Shown here one piece after another: positions 28,505 through 38,221 of a DNA stretch of 64,000 bases; position 1 is the first letter of the stretch; each line of letters opens with the position of its first letter. The DNA lies in the NCBI GenBank assembly GCA_016235255.1, contig JACRLM010000063.1, positions 1-64,000 of the forward strand. Reading direction: 5' to 3'. The notes under the pieces were generated by a model that searched no databases, was not told where the DNA came from, and worked only from the letters and a program-made list of their open reading frames with translations. Origin of the DNA: Nitrospinota bacterium. Its GTDB lineage: Bacteria > Nitrospinota_A > UBA7883 > JACRLM01. A program made the translations under genes and the position numbers.

Positions 28505-31452
28505 AACTTTATCCTCCGTTTCGGCCGCGTGTCCTCCCCGGCCTTTGCGATAATCTTTTCCAGGTCCCAGTCCAGCGCAAGCCGCGCGAGTTCGCCGCTT
28601 TTCATCCGGTACACTAGCCGCCGGTTCTCCAGTCCGTATTCGAAAAGCTCCTTGGTCACCGCCACGTCCCCCTCGCAGTATTCGGCCACCTGCTCGTGTT
28701 TCCCCTCCGCCCACCATTTGAGCGACTGCAGCCCGTCCGCCGTCTTCCCCTTGCCAAGCGTGGCGGTGGCCAGATGGTCCAGGCTCAGGCGGAAACCGAG
28801 CCTTGTGTGAACGTCCAGCAATATATCAAACGACTTCACCTCGCGGGCAAGCTCAATGTCCGTGTACGCGGCAAGTACCCCGTAATCGAATTTCACATGG
28901 TTAAATCCCACCACCAGGTCGGCGGACAAAAGTTTTTCCACCAACGCGGCGGCGTCCTTTTCCCAATACCGGATATTGCGTTTCTCGCGGGAGTCGTACA
29001 CCACCGCCACCGCCAGCCGCATCTTGTCCAGCTTGTCCCATCCACCAACATCCCCGGCGCTTTTCTGCGTTTCGATGTCAAAGAACAGTATCCGCCGTTC
29101 CGGGGCCGGGTCGTAATATGTGATCCCGGGGGCGGCCTGTTCCACTTTGGCGGCGGGTTCGATCCCGGGAGCAGGTTCCGCCGTCTCTTCTTTCACAGTC
29201 TTTTTCACTCCGGTAAAGTACGATAAAAGTATCCGGGCCGCCTTCTTGTCCAGCGGCTTGTTGCCGGAGCCGCATTTGGGCGAATGGATGCACGAGGGGC
29301 ACCCTTCTTCGCAGGGGCATTCTTTGAGCAGTTTGTACGCCGCCTCCCACAGCCCCTCCACTTTGCCGTATCCCGCCTCGCAAAGCCCCACTCCGCCCGG
29401 ATATCCATCGTAGAAGAACACGGCGCTCTTGCCAAGGGCCGGATACATCGGATAGGAGATGCCGCCTATATCGTCCCTGTCGCACAGGGCGAAAAGGGGG
29501 AAAAGGGATATGGCGGCGTGTTCGAAGGCGTGGATGCCTCCCATGAATCCCAGTTGCCTGCGTTCCACGTCCATTCGCGCCTGCTCGCCGATCTCGATCC
29601 AGAACCCGACGGTCTCAAACTCCGTCACCGGCATGTCCAGGTCAACAACGCCCAGGGACTCCTGTCCGAATATGGAGCGTTTCTCATAGCCTGTCACCTG
29701 TTCTTTCACCTTCAGCCGGCCCAGGCATATCTTAAAGCCGTTCACTTCTTTGGAATCGAGGACCTTTAATATATCGGTCTCTTTTTCGGAGCGCGGCCGG
29801 GTGTAATATCGCTCCTCCATCGGGGCCACATGGACGGCCCGTTTTTGCAGGTCCAGCTTTGTGACGATATATTGCCGCCCCATGTGAAGGTAAACGGATC
29901 CCTCATGCCCCTCGGTGAACACCCGCGACCCTCCGAGGCTGCCGATGATCTTTTCACCCCCCTCGGCGAATATTGTGAAACTGCCGCCGACGGAGCGGAT
30001 ATCCACGTCGCGATGCGGATTTTTGCGGGGGCAAAGCCACTTGCCCGATTCCATGGACATGGCGATGAGCCGGTCTTTCTCCATTTGCGCGAACAGCGCG
30101 GCCCGTTTCCCAGGTTCGAAATACGGGTCATCGGAGCCGATTGGAAGCTCCATTGCTGCGCACGGGATGTGGCCTCTCAAGATATACTCGTTGTCCGGGT
30201 CTATCACCGCCGCCTCGAAGCCCCGGCGGAAAAAGTCCTCTGGATTCCTGACAAAATGCTGGTCGAGCGCGTCCTGCTGGGCCACAAGCAGTATCAGGAA
30301 CTCGTTTGCCCCGCGCCCCACACGCCCGCCGCGCTGCCATGTGTTTATGATAGTGCCGGGATAGCCGACGAGCACGCATACGTCCAGCCCGCCGATGTCC
30401 ACCCCCATCTCCAAAGCGGAAGTGGTTATCACGCCGTCCATCTTGCCGGAAAACAGGTCTTCCTCTATCTTTCGCCGTTCGGCGGGGAGGAATCCGGCGC
30501 GGTAATTGCCGATCCTGCCGGCAAGGAGCGGATCGGCCTGTATGGTCCATGTGTATATAAGCTCGGTGATCTTGCGGGCCTTTGTGAACGCGATAGTCTT
30601 CAAACCGGAGTTTACCGATGCGCGAACCAGCTTCGAAGCGTCGGTGTACGGGCTCCCCTCCGTGTTGTAGAAAACAAAATGCCCGCCGGGGCGGGGCGCG
30701 CCGGACTTGTCCACCACGGCAAAATCCCGCCCGGTGAGGGTTTTGGCGAACGCTCCGGGATTGTTTATCGTGGCCGAAGAGAGAATGAACCTCGGTGAAG
30801 CGCCATAGCTTGCGGCGATGCGTAGGAGCCTGCGGAACACCTGGGCCACATGGCCCCCGAAAACCCCCCTGTAAGTGTGCGCCTCGTCCACAATCACATA
30901 TTTGAGCTTTTTGAAAAACTCCTCCCACTTGCCATGGTATGGGAGGATTGAAAGATGGAGCATGTCCGGATTGGTGAAGATCGCCCTGGGCATGAGCGAC
31001 ATGATTTTGCGCCGCACATGGGGCCGCACGTCCCCGTCGAACACTTCGGCTGGGGAAAGGCCGGGCAACCCCTCCACCGTGCCGTTAAAGGAGTTAATCT
31101 GGTCGCGCGCCAGCGCCTTTAACGGGAAAAGGAACAACGCCGTGGACTCATTGCCCGTCAAAAGCTCATGGATCACCGGCGCCGCGTAGCATAACGTTTT
31201 GCCCGATGCGGTGGGGGTGGAGACGATGACGTCCTTGCCATCGAGCGCCGCTTCGATGGCCTGCGCCTGGTGGGAGTACACATTCTCAAGCCCGCGTGAA
31301 ACAAGCCTTTCGCGAAGTTTTGGGTGGAGCCTGTCCGGCAACGCGGCCATGTTCGCGGCGACAGGGGGGATGTGGCGGTGATGGACGATGTTCGCGCCGA
31401 TGTCCCGGCGGTTTTTAAGCTCTTCTATGAAAGAGGAAACCGGAATCGCCAT
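28501..31452 (-). CDS. MrfA-like DEAH-type helicase fused to a DEDDy exonuclease
   Basis: 983 residues. Residues 1-about 760 match the YprA/MrfA superfamily 2 helicases: Walker A STPTASGKT (78-86), DEAH (189-192), SSATINNPGAF, and QRGGRVGRG (motif VI), then the DUF1998-type region with a four-cysteine site (CPCEEGCPSCIHSPKCGSG). Residues about 777-983 form a DnaQ-like exonuclease: FFDIET (Asp792, Glu794), FNHVKFD (Asp856) and YCEGD (Tyr925, Asp929). In Bacillus subtilis, MrfA and MrfB are separate proteins in mitomycin-damage repair; here both functions appear in one chain. One base separates it from aroC. Confidence 0.92.
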   Translation of the reverse strand: MAIPVSSFIEELKNRRDIGANIVHHRHIPPVAANMAALPDRLHPKLRERLVSRGLENVYSHQAQAIEAALDGKDVIVSTPTASGKTLCYAAPVIHELLTGNESTALFLFPLKALARDQINSFNGTVEGLPGLSPAEVFDGDVRPHVRRKIMSLMPRAIFTNPDMLHLSILPYHGKWEEFFKKLKYVIVDEAHTYRGVFGGHVAQVFRRLLRIAASYGASPRFILSSATINNPGAFAKTLTGRDFAVVDKSGAPRPGGHFVFYNTEGSPYTDASKLVRASVNSGLKTIAFTKARKITELIYTWTIQADPLLAGRIGNYRAGFLPAERRKIEEDLFSGKMDGVITTSALEMGVDIGGLDVCVLVGYPGTIINTWQRGGRVGRGANEFLILLVAQQDALDQHFVRNPEDFFRRGFEAAVIDPDNEYILRGHIPCAAMELPIGSDDPYFEPGKRAALFAQMEKDRLIAMSMESGKWLCPRKNPHRDVDIRSVGGSFTIFAEGGEKIIGSLGGSRVFTEGHEGSVYLHMGRQYIVTKLDLQKRAVHVAPMEERYYTRPRSEKETDILKVLDSKEVNGFKICLGRLKVKEQVTGYEKRSIFGQESLGVVDLDMPVTEFETVGFWIEIGEQARMDVERRQLGFMGGIHAFEHAAISLFPLFALCDRDDIGGISYPMYPALGKSAVFFYDGYPGGVGLCEAGYGKVEGLWEAAYKLLKECPCEEGCPSCIHSPKCGSGNKPLDKKAARILLSYFTGVKKTVKEETAEPAPGIEPAAKVEQAAPGITYYDPAPERRILFFDIETQKSAGDVGGWDKLDKMRLAVAVVYDSREKRNIRYWEKDAAALVEKLLSADLVVGFNHVKFDYGVLAAYTDIELAREVKSFDILLDVHTRLGFRLSLDHLATATLGKGKTADGLQSLKWWAEGKHEQVAEYCEGDVAVTKELFEYGLENRRLVYRMKSGELARLALDWDLEKIIAKAGEDTRPKRRIKF

Positions 31453-31453
31453 T

Positions 31454-32521
31454 TCATACGCGTGCCGAGCGGTTGCGCAGGACGTGGTCGGCTATCACAA
31501 GGCACATCATCGCCTCGGCCACGGGCACGGCGCGGGGGACGACGCATGGGTCGTGCCGCCCTTCCACGCTCACAACGGTGTTATCGCCCCCAGCTGTCAC
31601 GGTCATCTGCTCTTTTAATATGGACGGGGTCGGTTTGACGGCGATGCGCGCCACGATGGCGTTTCCGTTTGTGATACCCCCGTCGATTCCTCCGCTGTTG
31701 TTGGTGAGGAACATCTGTTCGCCATCCACCATCCGCATCTGGTCGTTGTTCTGCGAGCCGCGCAGCGACGCCGCGGAGAAGCCAAGGCCCACTTCCACCC
31801 CCTTCACGGCGTTTATGGACATGAGCGCACGGGCCAGGTCCGCGTCGAACCTGTCGAACACAGGCTCGCCAAGCCCGGCGGGGACCCCAGTGGCCACAAC
31901 CTGTATGATACCGCCCACAGAATCGCCATCCTTGCGCGCGGAAAGTATCTGCTCGATCATTTCATCGGCCGCATCCGGGTCGGCGCAACGCACCTCATTG
32001 CTCTCGATGGCGGCGCGGTCGAACTTTTTTGCGTTGACGCCGTTTATCATCGTCGTGTGGGCGCAAACGTCTATTCCCATCGTGGATAGGAACGCCCGGG
32101 CGATGGCCCCTCCGGCCACGCGGCAGGCGGTCTCCCTCGCGGAGGACCTTCCACCCCCGCGATGGTCCCGCAAACCGTATTTGGCGGTGTATGTGAAATC
32201 GGCGTGGCCGGGGCGGAAAATGTTTTTTATGGCGTCATAGGCGGAGGAGTCCGCGTCCTTGTTTTCGATCAAAACGCTTATGGGCGCGCCGGTGGTCTTC
32301 CCGTCGAACACGCCGGAGAGTATTTTGCATTTGTCCGGCTCGCCGCGCTTTGTGGTGACCTTGCCCAGGCCTGGCCGCCGCCTGTCCAACTGCGCCTGTA
32401 TGATTTCTTCGCTTAAGGCAAGCCCCGCCGGGCATCCGTCCACAACGGCTCCGATGGCCGGGCCGTGGGATTCCCCCCAGGTGGTAAGCCGGAACTGGAC
32501 GCCGATAGTGTTCCCCGCCAT
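31454..32521 (-). CDS. aroC: chorismate synthase
   Basis: 355 residues, FMN-dependent last step of the shikimate pathway. GESHGPAIGAVVDGCPAG, YGLRDHRGGGRSSARET and the Asn-rich GSQNNDQMRM...NNSGGIDGGITNG are family signatures. It lies two bases downstream of aroK, giving a shikimate pair in the operon. Confidence 0.97.
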   Translation of the reverse strand: MAGNTIGVQFRLTTWGESHGPAIGAVVDGCPAGLALSEEIIQAQLDRRRPGLGKVTTKRGEPDKCKILSGVFDGKTTGAPISVLIENKDADSSAYDAIKNIFRPGHADFTYTAKYGLRDHRGGGRSSARETACRVAGGAIARAFLSTMGIDVCAHTTMINGVNAKKFDRAAIESNEVRCADPDAADEMIEQILSARKDGDSVGGIIQVVATGVPAGLGEPVFDRFDADLARALMSINAVKGVEVGLGFSAASLRGSQNNDQMRMVDGEQMFLTNNSGGIDGGITNGNAIVARIAVKPTPSILKEQMTVTAGGDNTVVSVEGRHDPCVVPRAVPVAEAMMCLVIADHVLRNRSARV

Positions 32522-32523
32522 TG

Positions 32524-33090
32524 TCAGCTTGCCATGGAAACGGCGCCGCCGCCGGTCTTGTTTTTTAGCGCCGCCACAATTTCATTCACAACACCGTCAA
32601 TCGGACGGTCTGTGTTGTCCACCGTGATCTCCGCGTGCCGCCGGTAAACAGGTGTGCGATCTTCGTAATATTTCTCGAATGAGTTGCGTGGGTCCGTTGG
32701 GTCGAAAAACGCCGGTATGCCGTTTTTCATTATTCTGCTGAAAAGGGTCTCTTTCTCCACAGAAAGATGGACCATTATCCCCTTTTTAAGGACCGCGCCG
32801 GACTCTTCCATGTTCATCAACGTCCCCCCGCCCAAGGATATCACCGCATAAGAGGACTCGAAAGCCTCCCGCACCGCTTCCATCTCCAGTTTCTTGAAAT
32901 ATTCCGCGCCGTATTTTTTATATATCTCGCGGCAGTTTAGCGGCTCGTCCTTTAATATCTCGTGGAGCCCTTCGATTATGGCGTCTGTATCGCTGTATTC
33001 AAGCCCCAGTTTTGCCGCCAGCGCGCGGCCGACAACAGTCTTCCCGCTCCCCTTAAAGCCGATGAGGATCACAGGTCCGGGGATTTTCAT
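32524..33090 (-). CDS. aroK: shikimate kinase
   Basis: 188 residues. P-loop GFKGSGKTVVGRALAAKLG near the N-terminus, the DTDAIIE metal/shikimate site, and VISLGGGTLMN. Phosphorylates shikimate at O3. ATG 33090 is chosen as the family start; an upstream ATG at 33141 would add an unconserved 17-residue extension. The ribosome site (GGCGG) is modest. Confidence 0.94.
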   Translation of the reverse strand: MKIPGPVILIGFKGSGKTVVGRALAAKLGLEYSDTDAIIEGLHEILKDEPLNCREIYKKYGAEYFKKLEMEAVREAFESSYAVISLGGGTLMNMEESGAVLKKGIMVHLSVEKETLFSRIMKNGIPAFFDPTDPRNSFEKYYEDRTPVYRRHAEITVDNTDRPIDGVVNEIVAALKNKTGGGAVSMAS

Positions 33091-33127
33091 TTTACCGCCG
33101 CGATGTTTGATAAACGTGGCCGGGCCG

Positions 33128-34603
33128 TCATATTTCCACAAGTCCGCCCTGGTAATTGTAGCATCTATAAATGGAAAATTCCCTTATCAATTCGCCATCC
33201 CGCTCTATGCGCACCACCCCTGCCGGCTCCACCCGCTCAAATCCACCGCGTATTTTGTCCAGTTCTATCCGTTCCGTCTCCTCCAGGTACACCGCGTTGC
33301 GCCCGATCAGCTTTTCCACGGGGCCAAGATAGCCAAACCGCCCCTTGCCGGTCATCATGAACGCTTCCGGCCTGCCGGGGGTGTAATATGCCATCAGGCT
33401 TGATATCTGGTAGCGCTGGGTGAGCACAAAGGCGCCCTCGCCCAGCGTGGACAATTCTTTGGCGGCTTGGTTCCCCAATACGCTCCAGCCGTAAATCCTC
33501 CTGCTTAATTCCCGTTTCTGCGGCATGGGGAGCGCCGGATCCACGATCTGAGCATGTATGTACACAGTGAACACCGCCATCAACACAAGCGCCGCCGCGT
33601 AACCTTTTTCCACCAGCCGCCCCTTTCGGATCTGCGCGAAACTCCCGGCGTACCGTTGGACGAAGCCGGGCGCCGCCGTCAACGCCGCCAGGTACGCCAC
33701 CACCGCCCAGTTTCCCTCCATCCGGGCCTTAAAGCTGTTTACGGTGAAAAACAGGAGCAGCGGCAGCGTCATGAACGATATGTAAAGGAAGTCGTCCCGT
33801 TTTTCGCGCAGCCCCATCTTCGCCATTCCCACGCCGGTCCACAGCGCCAGAAAAAATCCGGCCACCCCGAAAAGCCCCACCTGCCCGCCCCAGAATTCCG
33901 CGAAATTCATCCATGCCGGCGCGCCGGCTTCCGAGAATCCGTGGGAAAACTGGAAGCGGAACGAAGTCCAATCGTGGGTGTGGTTCCAGTAAATCACCGG
34001 AGAGAAGATGATTATGGAAAGCGCGAAGGCCATGTATGGCTCCCGCCGGAACAGCCAGTGCCGGTTCTCCGCCGAATACAGGATGAACAGGAAAAGCGCC
34101 GGGGCGAAAAGGGCGGCGGTGTATTTAGAAAGAAGCGCCAGCCCGTAGAAAAAACCGGTGGCGTACCAGTGGCGCGGCTCCTGGGTGTCTATGAGCTTGT
34201 GTCCGTAATAGACCGACCCGAGCCAGAAGAACATAAGCGGGCTGTCCGGGGTGATTATGACAGCGCCGACGGACGTTATGGGGACAATGTTAATCAGAAG
34301 CGCAGCGCCGAGCCCCGCCCGTTTGTCGTTGAAAATCCCGCGGGCCGTTTCATAAGCGAACCACGTAGCCCCGGATGCGAGCAGCGCCGCCGCCAGCCGC
34401 ACGAACCTTTCCGAATCGGCCAGCGATGTGAAAACGGCGATAAGCCATGCCACCATCGGTGGATGGTCGTAATAGCCCATTTGCGGATGGAGCGACCACA
34501 GCCAGTAATACGGCTCGTCCAGCGACAGCTCGAACAGCCCGGAATACCAGACCCTGAATATGGTGAGCGCGAGGAGGGATACGAGAAAACCGGCCCGGCC
34601 CAC
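33128..34603 (-). CDS. GT39-family (ArnT/PMT-like) membrane glycosyltransferase
   Basis: 491 residues with about ten membrane helices in the first 380 residues and a soluble C-terminal part. The first loop holds LSLDEPYYWLWSLHPQMGYYDHPP, the Asp-Glu motif typical of polyprenyl-phosphate-dependent glycosyltransferases, and later IVPITSVGAVIITPDSPLMFFW. It probably transfers a sugar from a lipid carrier to an envelope glycan, lipid A or protein; the acceptor is unknown. Two bases separate it from the sppA start side. Confidence 0.88.
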   Translation of the reverse strand: MGRAGFLVSLLALTIFRVWYSGLFELSLDEPYYWLWSLHPQMGYYDHPPMVAWLIAVFTSLADSERFVRLAAALLASGATWFAYETARGIFNDKRAGLGAALLINIVPITSVGAVIITPDSPLMFFWLGSVYYGHKLIDTQEPRHWYATGFFYGLALLSKYTAALFAPALFLFILYSAENRHWLFRREPYMAFALSIIIFSPVIYWNHTHDWTSFRFQFSHGFSEAGAPAWMNFAEFWGGQVGLFGVAGFFLALWTGVGMAKMGLREKRDDFLYISFMTLPLLLFFTVNSFKARMEGNWAVVAYLAALTAAPGFVQRYAGSFAQIRKGRLVEKGYAAALVLMAVFTVYIHAQIVDPALPMPQKRELSRRIYGWSVLGNQAAKELSTLGEGAFVLTQRYQISSLMAYYTPGRPEAFMMTGKGRFGYLGPVEKLIGRNAVYLEETERIELDKIRGGFERVEPAGVVRIERDGELIREFSIYRCYNYQGGLVEI

Positions 34604-34605
34604 GT

Positions 34606-35526
34606 TTAGAACGCCGGCCAGAGAAAATAAAGCCCCGGCGGCGGGAAAAGGCGGTTGAACGATATCGCGCTGTCGTAATCTTCGTCCATGCCGTCCCCCA
34701 TCAGACGGCGCAGCAATCCCTTGTCCTTTTCATCCTCAACCGTCTCGGGCTTGCCTTCGATCCCGCCGAGCCTGGCGGCCAGGGCGAGCGCGTCCTCAAA
34801 ATCGCCTATCTGGTCCACAAGTTTCACCTTGTGCGCCTGGCGGCCGGTGTATATCCTGCCGTCGGCAAGCTTTCGCACTTCGTCCACAGGCATTTTGCGC
34901 CCAGCGGCCACGTCTTCCACGAACTGCTCGTAGGTGTCGTCCACCACCCCCTGGATAAGCTCCTGGTCCTCGCTTGTGAAGGGGCGGTGCGGAGAGCCAA
35001 CGTCCTTGAACTTGCCGCTCTTGACCACAGTGGCGCCAAGCCCGATCTTTTTCATCAGCTCATGGGTGGACGAGAACATTATTATCACGCCGATGGATCC
35101 TGTTATCGTGCCGGGATTGGCCACTATCTTCGAGCACGGCGCCGCGGCGTAATACCCGCCGGAGGCGGCAAGCGCCCCCATGGAGGCCACCACCGGCTTT
35201 TTGGCCATGGCGCGCCTCACTGCTGAGTGAATCTCCTGGGATGGCGCCACAACGCCACCGGGACTGTTGATTTTGAGCACGATGGCCCGGACGGAATTGT
35301 CCTCGGACCACTTGTCCAACTGGCGGTTCACCTCGCGGCTGTCAATTATCACTCCGCCAAGGCGCACCACCGCGACCTTGTCCCGCGAGAAAGCCGTCAC
35401 CTTCGCCGGAGACGATCCCTTCCCGCCGGAGAGCATTTTAACGGAGGCGAAGAACAGCCCCCCCATCACCAAAAAAAACAGGACCACCGCAAGGGCCGCG
35501 CTGCGATTCCTTCCGGATGGTCCCAT
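34606..35526 (-). CDS. sppA: signal peptide peptidase SppA (short type)
   Basis: 306 residues with an N-terminal membrane helix (about 10-28) and a ClpP-like serine protease fold. LKINSPGGVV (oxyanion loop), MGALAASGGYYAA (nucleophile Ser122) and VVKSGKFKDVGSPHRP (Lys172 or Lys174 as the general base). This is the 36-kDa form lacking the tandem duplication of E. coli SppA. It degrades leftover signal peptides. Next to rpsA, as in many bacteria. Confidence 0.95.
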   Translation of the reverse strand: MGPSGRNRSAALAVVLFFLVMGGLFFASVKMLSGGKGSSPAKVTAFSRDKVAVVRLGGVIIDSREVNRQLDKWSEDNSVRAIVLKINSPGGVVAPSQEIHSAVRRAMAKKPVVASMGALAASGGYYAAAPCSKIVANPGTITGSIGVIIMFSSTHELMKKIGLGATVVKSGKFKDVGSPHRPFTSEDQELIQGVVDDTYEQFVEDVAAGRKMPVDEVRKLADGRIYTGRQAHKVKLVDQIGDFEDALALAARLGGIEGKPETVEDEKDKGLLRRLMGDGMDEDYDSAISFNRLFPPPGLYFLWPAF

Positions 35527-35576
35527 TCTCTAACTCCCGTTACGAATATGTTCTGGCCGGGAACGTTTCTTCAGGA

Positions 35577-37367
35577 TCAAGCCTGCTGGCCTTCACCCTC
35601 CTCCATTCCATCGGCGGAGTCGTCAACGTTCTGGTCATCGGCGTCACCGCCGGCGGCCGCCTCTTCCATCGCCTTAAGCTCCCTTTCCACTTCCTCCGGG
35701 GAAAGCCCTTCGAGGAACGCCTTGATGGAAAGGCCGATCTTGCGGTTGGGCGCGTCCACCTTTATCACCTTGGCGGTGACGTCCTGGCCCACCTTCACCG
35801 CCTTGCGGGGATTGGCCACCCGGTTGGTGGAAAGCTGTGAAACGTGGATGAGCCCCTCTATGCCGCTTTCGATCTCGGCGAACGCCCCGAAGTTGGTGAC
35901 CTTCGTGATCACACCCTTCACCTCGGCGCCCACGGGGAACTTGCCTTCCACGGAACCCCACGGATCCTGCTCAAGCTGCTTTAGCCCCAGCGAAAGCCTC
36001 TCGTTCTCCCTGTCCACCGAAAGCACCATGCAGCGGACCTTGTCCCGCTTCTTGAGTATCTCGGAGGGATGCTTTATCTTCTGCGTCCAGCTCATATCGG
36101 AAATGTGGATCAGACCGTCCACCCCTTCCTCAAGCTCCACGAACGCCCCGAAGTCCGCCAGATTCCGTATCCGTCCCTCCACGCTGGAGCCCACCGGATA
36201 TTTCTCGTCTATCGTGTCCCAGGGATTGGCCTCGATCTGCTTCATGCCAAGCGAGATGCGTTTCTTCTCCCTGTCTATGGAAAGAACAACGGCCTCCACC
36301 TGGTCGCCGATGTTCACCACTTTCGCCGGGTGGCGGATGTGCTTGTTCCATGTCATCTCGGAGATGTGGACGAGCCCTTCGATGCCTTCTTCCAGCTCGA
36401 TGAAGGCGCCGTAGTCCGCTATGGACACCACCCTGCCGCTCACGCGGGAAGTGGGCTTGTATTTGTCCTCCGCCTTCATCCACGGATCCGCGGTCATCTG
36501 CTTTAAGCCAAGCGAAACGCGCTCCGTGGTCTTGTCGAACTTTAGCACCATCACCTTCACGCTGTCGCCGATGGAGAACACCTCGGAAGGATGGTTCACC
36601 CGGCCCCAGGACATGTCCGTGATGTGGAGCAGGCCGTCTATGCCGCCCAAATCTATGAAAGCGCCGTAATCGGTGATGTTCTTCACTATGCCTTCCACCA
36701 CCTTGCCCTCCTCCAGCTGGCCCAAAGCGGCTTCCTTGGAGATCTTGCGCTCTTCTTCGAGCATCACGCGGCGGGAAAGAACTATGTTCCCCCGCTTTTT
36801 GTTCATCTTTATGATCTTGAACTTGTATTTCTCGCCGATGAGCCTGTCCAGGTTCTTTATCGGGCGAAGGTCGATCTGCGAGCCGGGCAGGAACGCCTTG
36901 AGCCCGATGTCCACCGTCAAGCCGCCTTTTATCTTGGAGGTGACAATGCCTTCCACCACCCCGTCCGCGTCGTACACCTTGGCCATCTCGTCCCAAACCC
37001 GGATCTTGTTGGCCTTGTCCTTGGACAGGATAAGCCTCCCCTCGTGGTCCTCCACGCTTTCAAGCAGGGCCTCCACCGTGTCGCCAAGCTTTAGCGACGC
37101 GGCCTGGGCGCCGAACTCATGGAGCGGGATCACCCCCTCGCTCTTGAGCCCCGCGTCGATCACCACAAAAGAGTCGGTCTTGTTGATGATCACGCCATGG
37201 ACCACTTCCCCTTCCTTGTAAGAGCCCATGGTGCTCTCCAGAAGGGCGTTGAACTCCTCCTCGGTCATCCGGTCCGTGTCGGCGGAGCCCAGGGCGGCGT
37301 CCGCCACGGCGGCGTCCGCGTAGTCGTCGGCGTTGATACGGCTGTGTGATTTTGCTTTCGCTGTCAT
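35577..37367 (-). CDS. rpsA: 30S ribosomal protein S1
   Basis: 596 residues with six S1 RNA-binding repeats (beginning near residues 50, 133, 219, 304, 391 and 478), the last four with the ...DYGAFIDLGGIDGLLHITDMSW-type pattern. The C-terminus is acidic (EEAAAGGDADDQNVDD). Required for translation initiation on structured mRNAs. cmk-rpsA-sppA order is widespread. Confidence 0.97.
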   Translation of the reverse strand: MTAKAKSHSRINADDYADAAVADAALGSADTDRMTEEEFNALLESTMGSYKEGEVVHGVIINKTDSFVVIDAGLKSEGVIPLHEFGAQAASLKLGDTVEALLESVEDHEGRLILSKDKANKIRVWDEMAKVYDADGVVEGIVTSKIKGGLTVDIGLKAFLPGSQIDLRPIKNLDRLIGEKYKFKIIKMNKKRGNIVLSRRVMLEEERKISKEAALGQLEEGKVVEGIVKNITDYGAFIDLGGIDGLLHITDMSWGRVNHPSEVFSIGDSVKVMVLKFDKTTERVSLGLKQMTADPWMKAEDKYKPTSRVSGRVVSIADYGAFIELEEGIEGLVHISEMTWNKHIRHPAKVVNIGDQVEAVVLSIDREKKRISLGMKQIEANPWDTIDEKYPVGSSVEGRIRNLADFGAFVELEEGVDGLIHISDMSWTQKIKHPSEILKKRDKVRCMVLSVDRENERLSLGLKQLEQDPWGSVEGKFPVGAEVKGVITKVTNFGAFAEIESGIEGLIHVSQLSTNRVANPRKAVKVGQDVTAKVIKVDAPNRKIGLSIKAFLEGLSPEEVERELKAMEEAAAGGDADDQNVDDSADGMEEGEGQQA

Positions 37368-37423
37368 AAAAAAATGAAAATGTCCTTCCTCACGTTATTT
37401 TCACGGCCCCATACGGGAACGCG

Positions 37424-38128
37424 TCAGGCATGGCCACCAAGCCTGAAAAGGATAATTTGTAACATTTTTTGCAAAACTTCGTCAATACTCAAATGGCTGG
37501 TGTCGATTTCCATGGCGTCCGCCGCCTTTGCCAAGGGGGCCTCCGCCCGGCCGGAGTCTATGGCGTCCCGCTCCCTTAAGTTGGCCAGCACTTCGCCGTG
37601 GTTTAGCCTGTGCCCCTGTGTTTCCATCTCTTTAAGGCGCCGGTACGCGCGCACCCTGTCATCGGCGACAAGGAAAAACTTGAAATCCGCGTCCGGGAAA
37701 ACATTCGTCCCGATGTCGCGCCCCTCCATCACAATCCGCCCATGGCGCCCCATTTCACGCTGGAGCGCCACCATTTTGTCACGCACTGGCTTTTGGGCGG
37801 CCACTATCGAAACGGAGGCGTTCACGTCCGGCCGGCGGATGCGTTCGGAAAAATCCGCGCCGTCCACAAAGGTTTTCTGGACGGCTCCATCGCGATGGAA
37901 AGTGATTTTGATTGATTCGGCGATCCGGCCCACAGCGTATTCATCTTTCGGGTCAACCCCAGAGTCCAGCGCCTTTGCGGTGACCGAGCGGTACATGGCG
38001 CCAGTGTCTATGTACACCCCGCCGATTTTTTCCGCCAGCAGCTTGGCCAGGGTTGATTTTCCGGACCCCGCCGGCCCGTCAATTGCCGCCACAAGGCGGG
38101 AGGGGAGGGGAGTATTATCGGCGGTCAT
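37424..38128 (-). CDS. cmk: cytidylate kinase
   Basis: 234 residues. AAIDGPAGSGKSTLAKLLAEKIGGVYIDTGAMYRSVT is the CMP kinase P-loop and CMP-binding start; IVMEGRDIGTNVFPDADFKFFL and RDAIDSGRAEAPL follow. Phosphorylates CMP/dCMP. Its 5' side borders the AT-rich insert. Confidence 0.96.
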   Translation of the reverse strand: MTADNTPLPSRLVAAIDGPAGSGKSTLAKLLAEKIGGVYIDTGAMYRSVTAKALDSGVDPKDEYAVGRIAESIKITFHRDGAVQKTFVDGADFSERIRRPDVNASVSIVAAQKPVRDKMVALQREMGRHGRIVMEGRDIGTNVFPDADFKFFLVADDRVRAYRRLKEMETQGHRLNHGEVLANLRERDAIDSGRAEAPLAKAADAMEIDTSHLSIDEVLQKMLQIILFRLGGHA

Positions 38129-38169
38129 CAGGAATGCATGTCGCGAAGGTTGGATATGATGAAATGTAC

Positions 38170-38189
38170 GGGCACGGCGCGCCGTGCCC
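38170..38189. repeat. REP-like 20-bp perfect palindrome, copy 1
   Basis: GGGCACGGCGCGCCGTGCCC, preceded on the plus strand by the tetranucleotide GTAC. It lies between cmk and the 3' end of the transposase. See the copies at 38500 and 38811. Confidence 0.9.
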
Positions 38190-38221
38190 TATAATTATGG
38201 ATACAGATTTTTTATCCAGTA

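Noticed and set aside
35227..36414. A 395-codon open frame antisense to sppA and rpsA
   Set aside because: Low-complexity Ser/Pro-rich translation with no ribosome site or family features; it mirrors the S1 repeats.
38170..38189. Palindrome copy 1 as a terminator for the tyrA side or cmk leader
   Set aside because: No T-run follows in either direction, and identical copies occur inside and upstream of the transposase, which points to a REP element.
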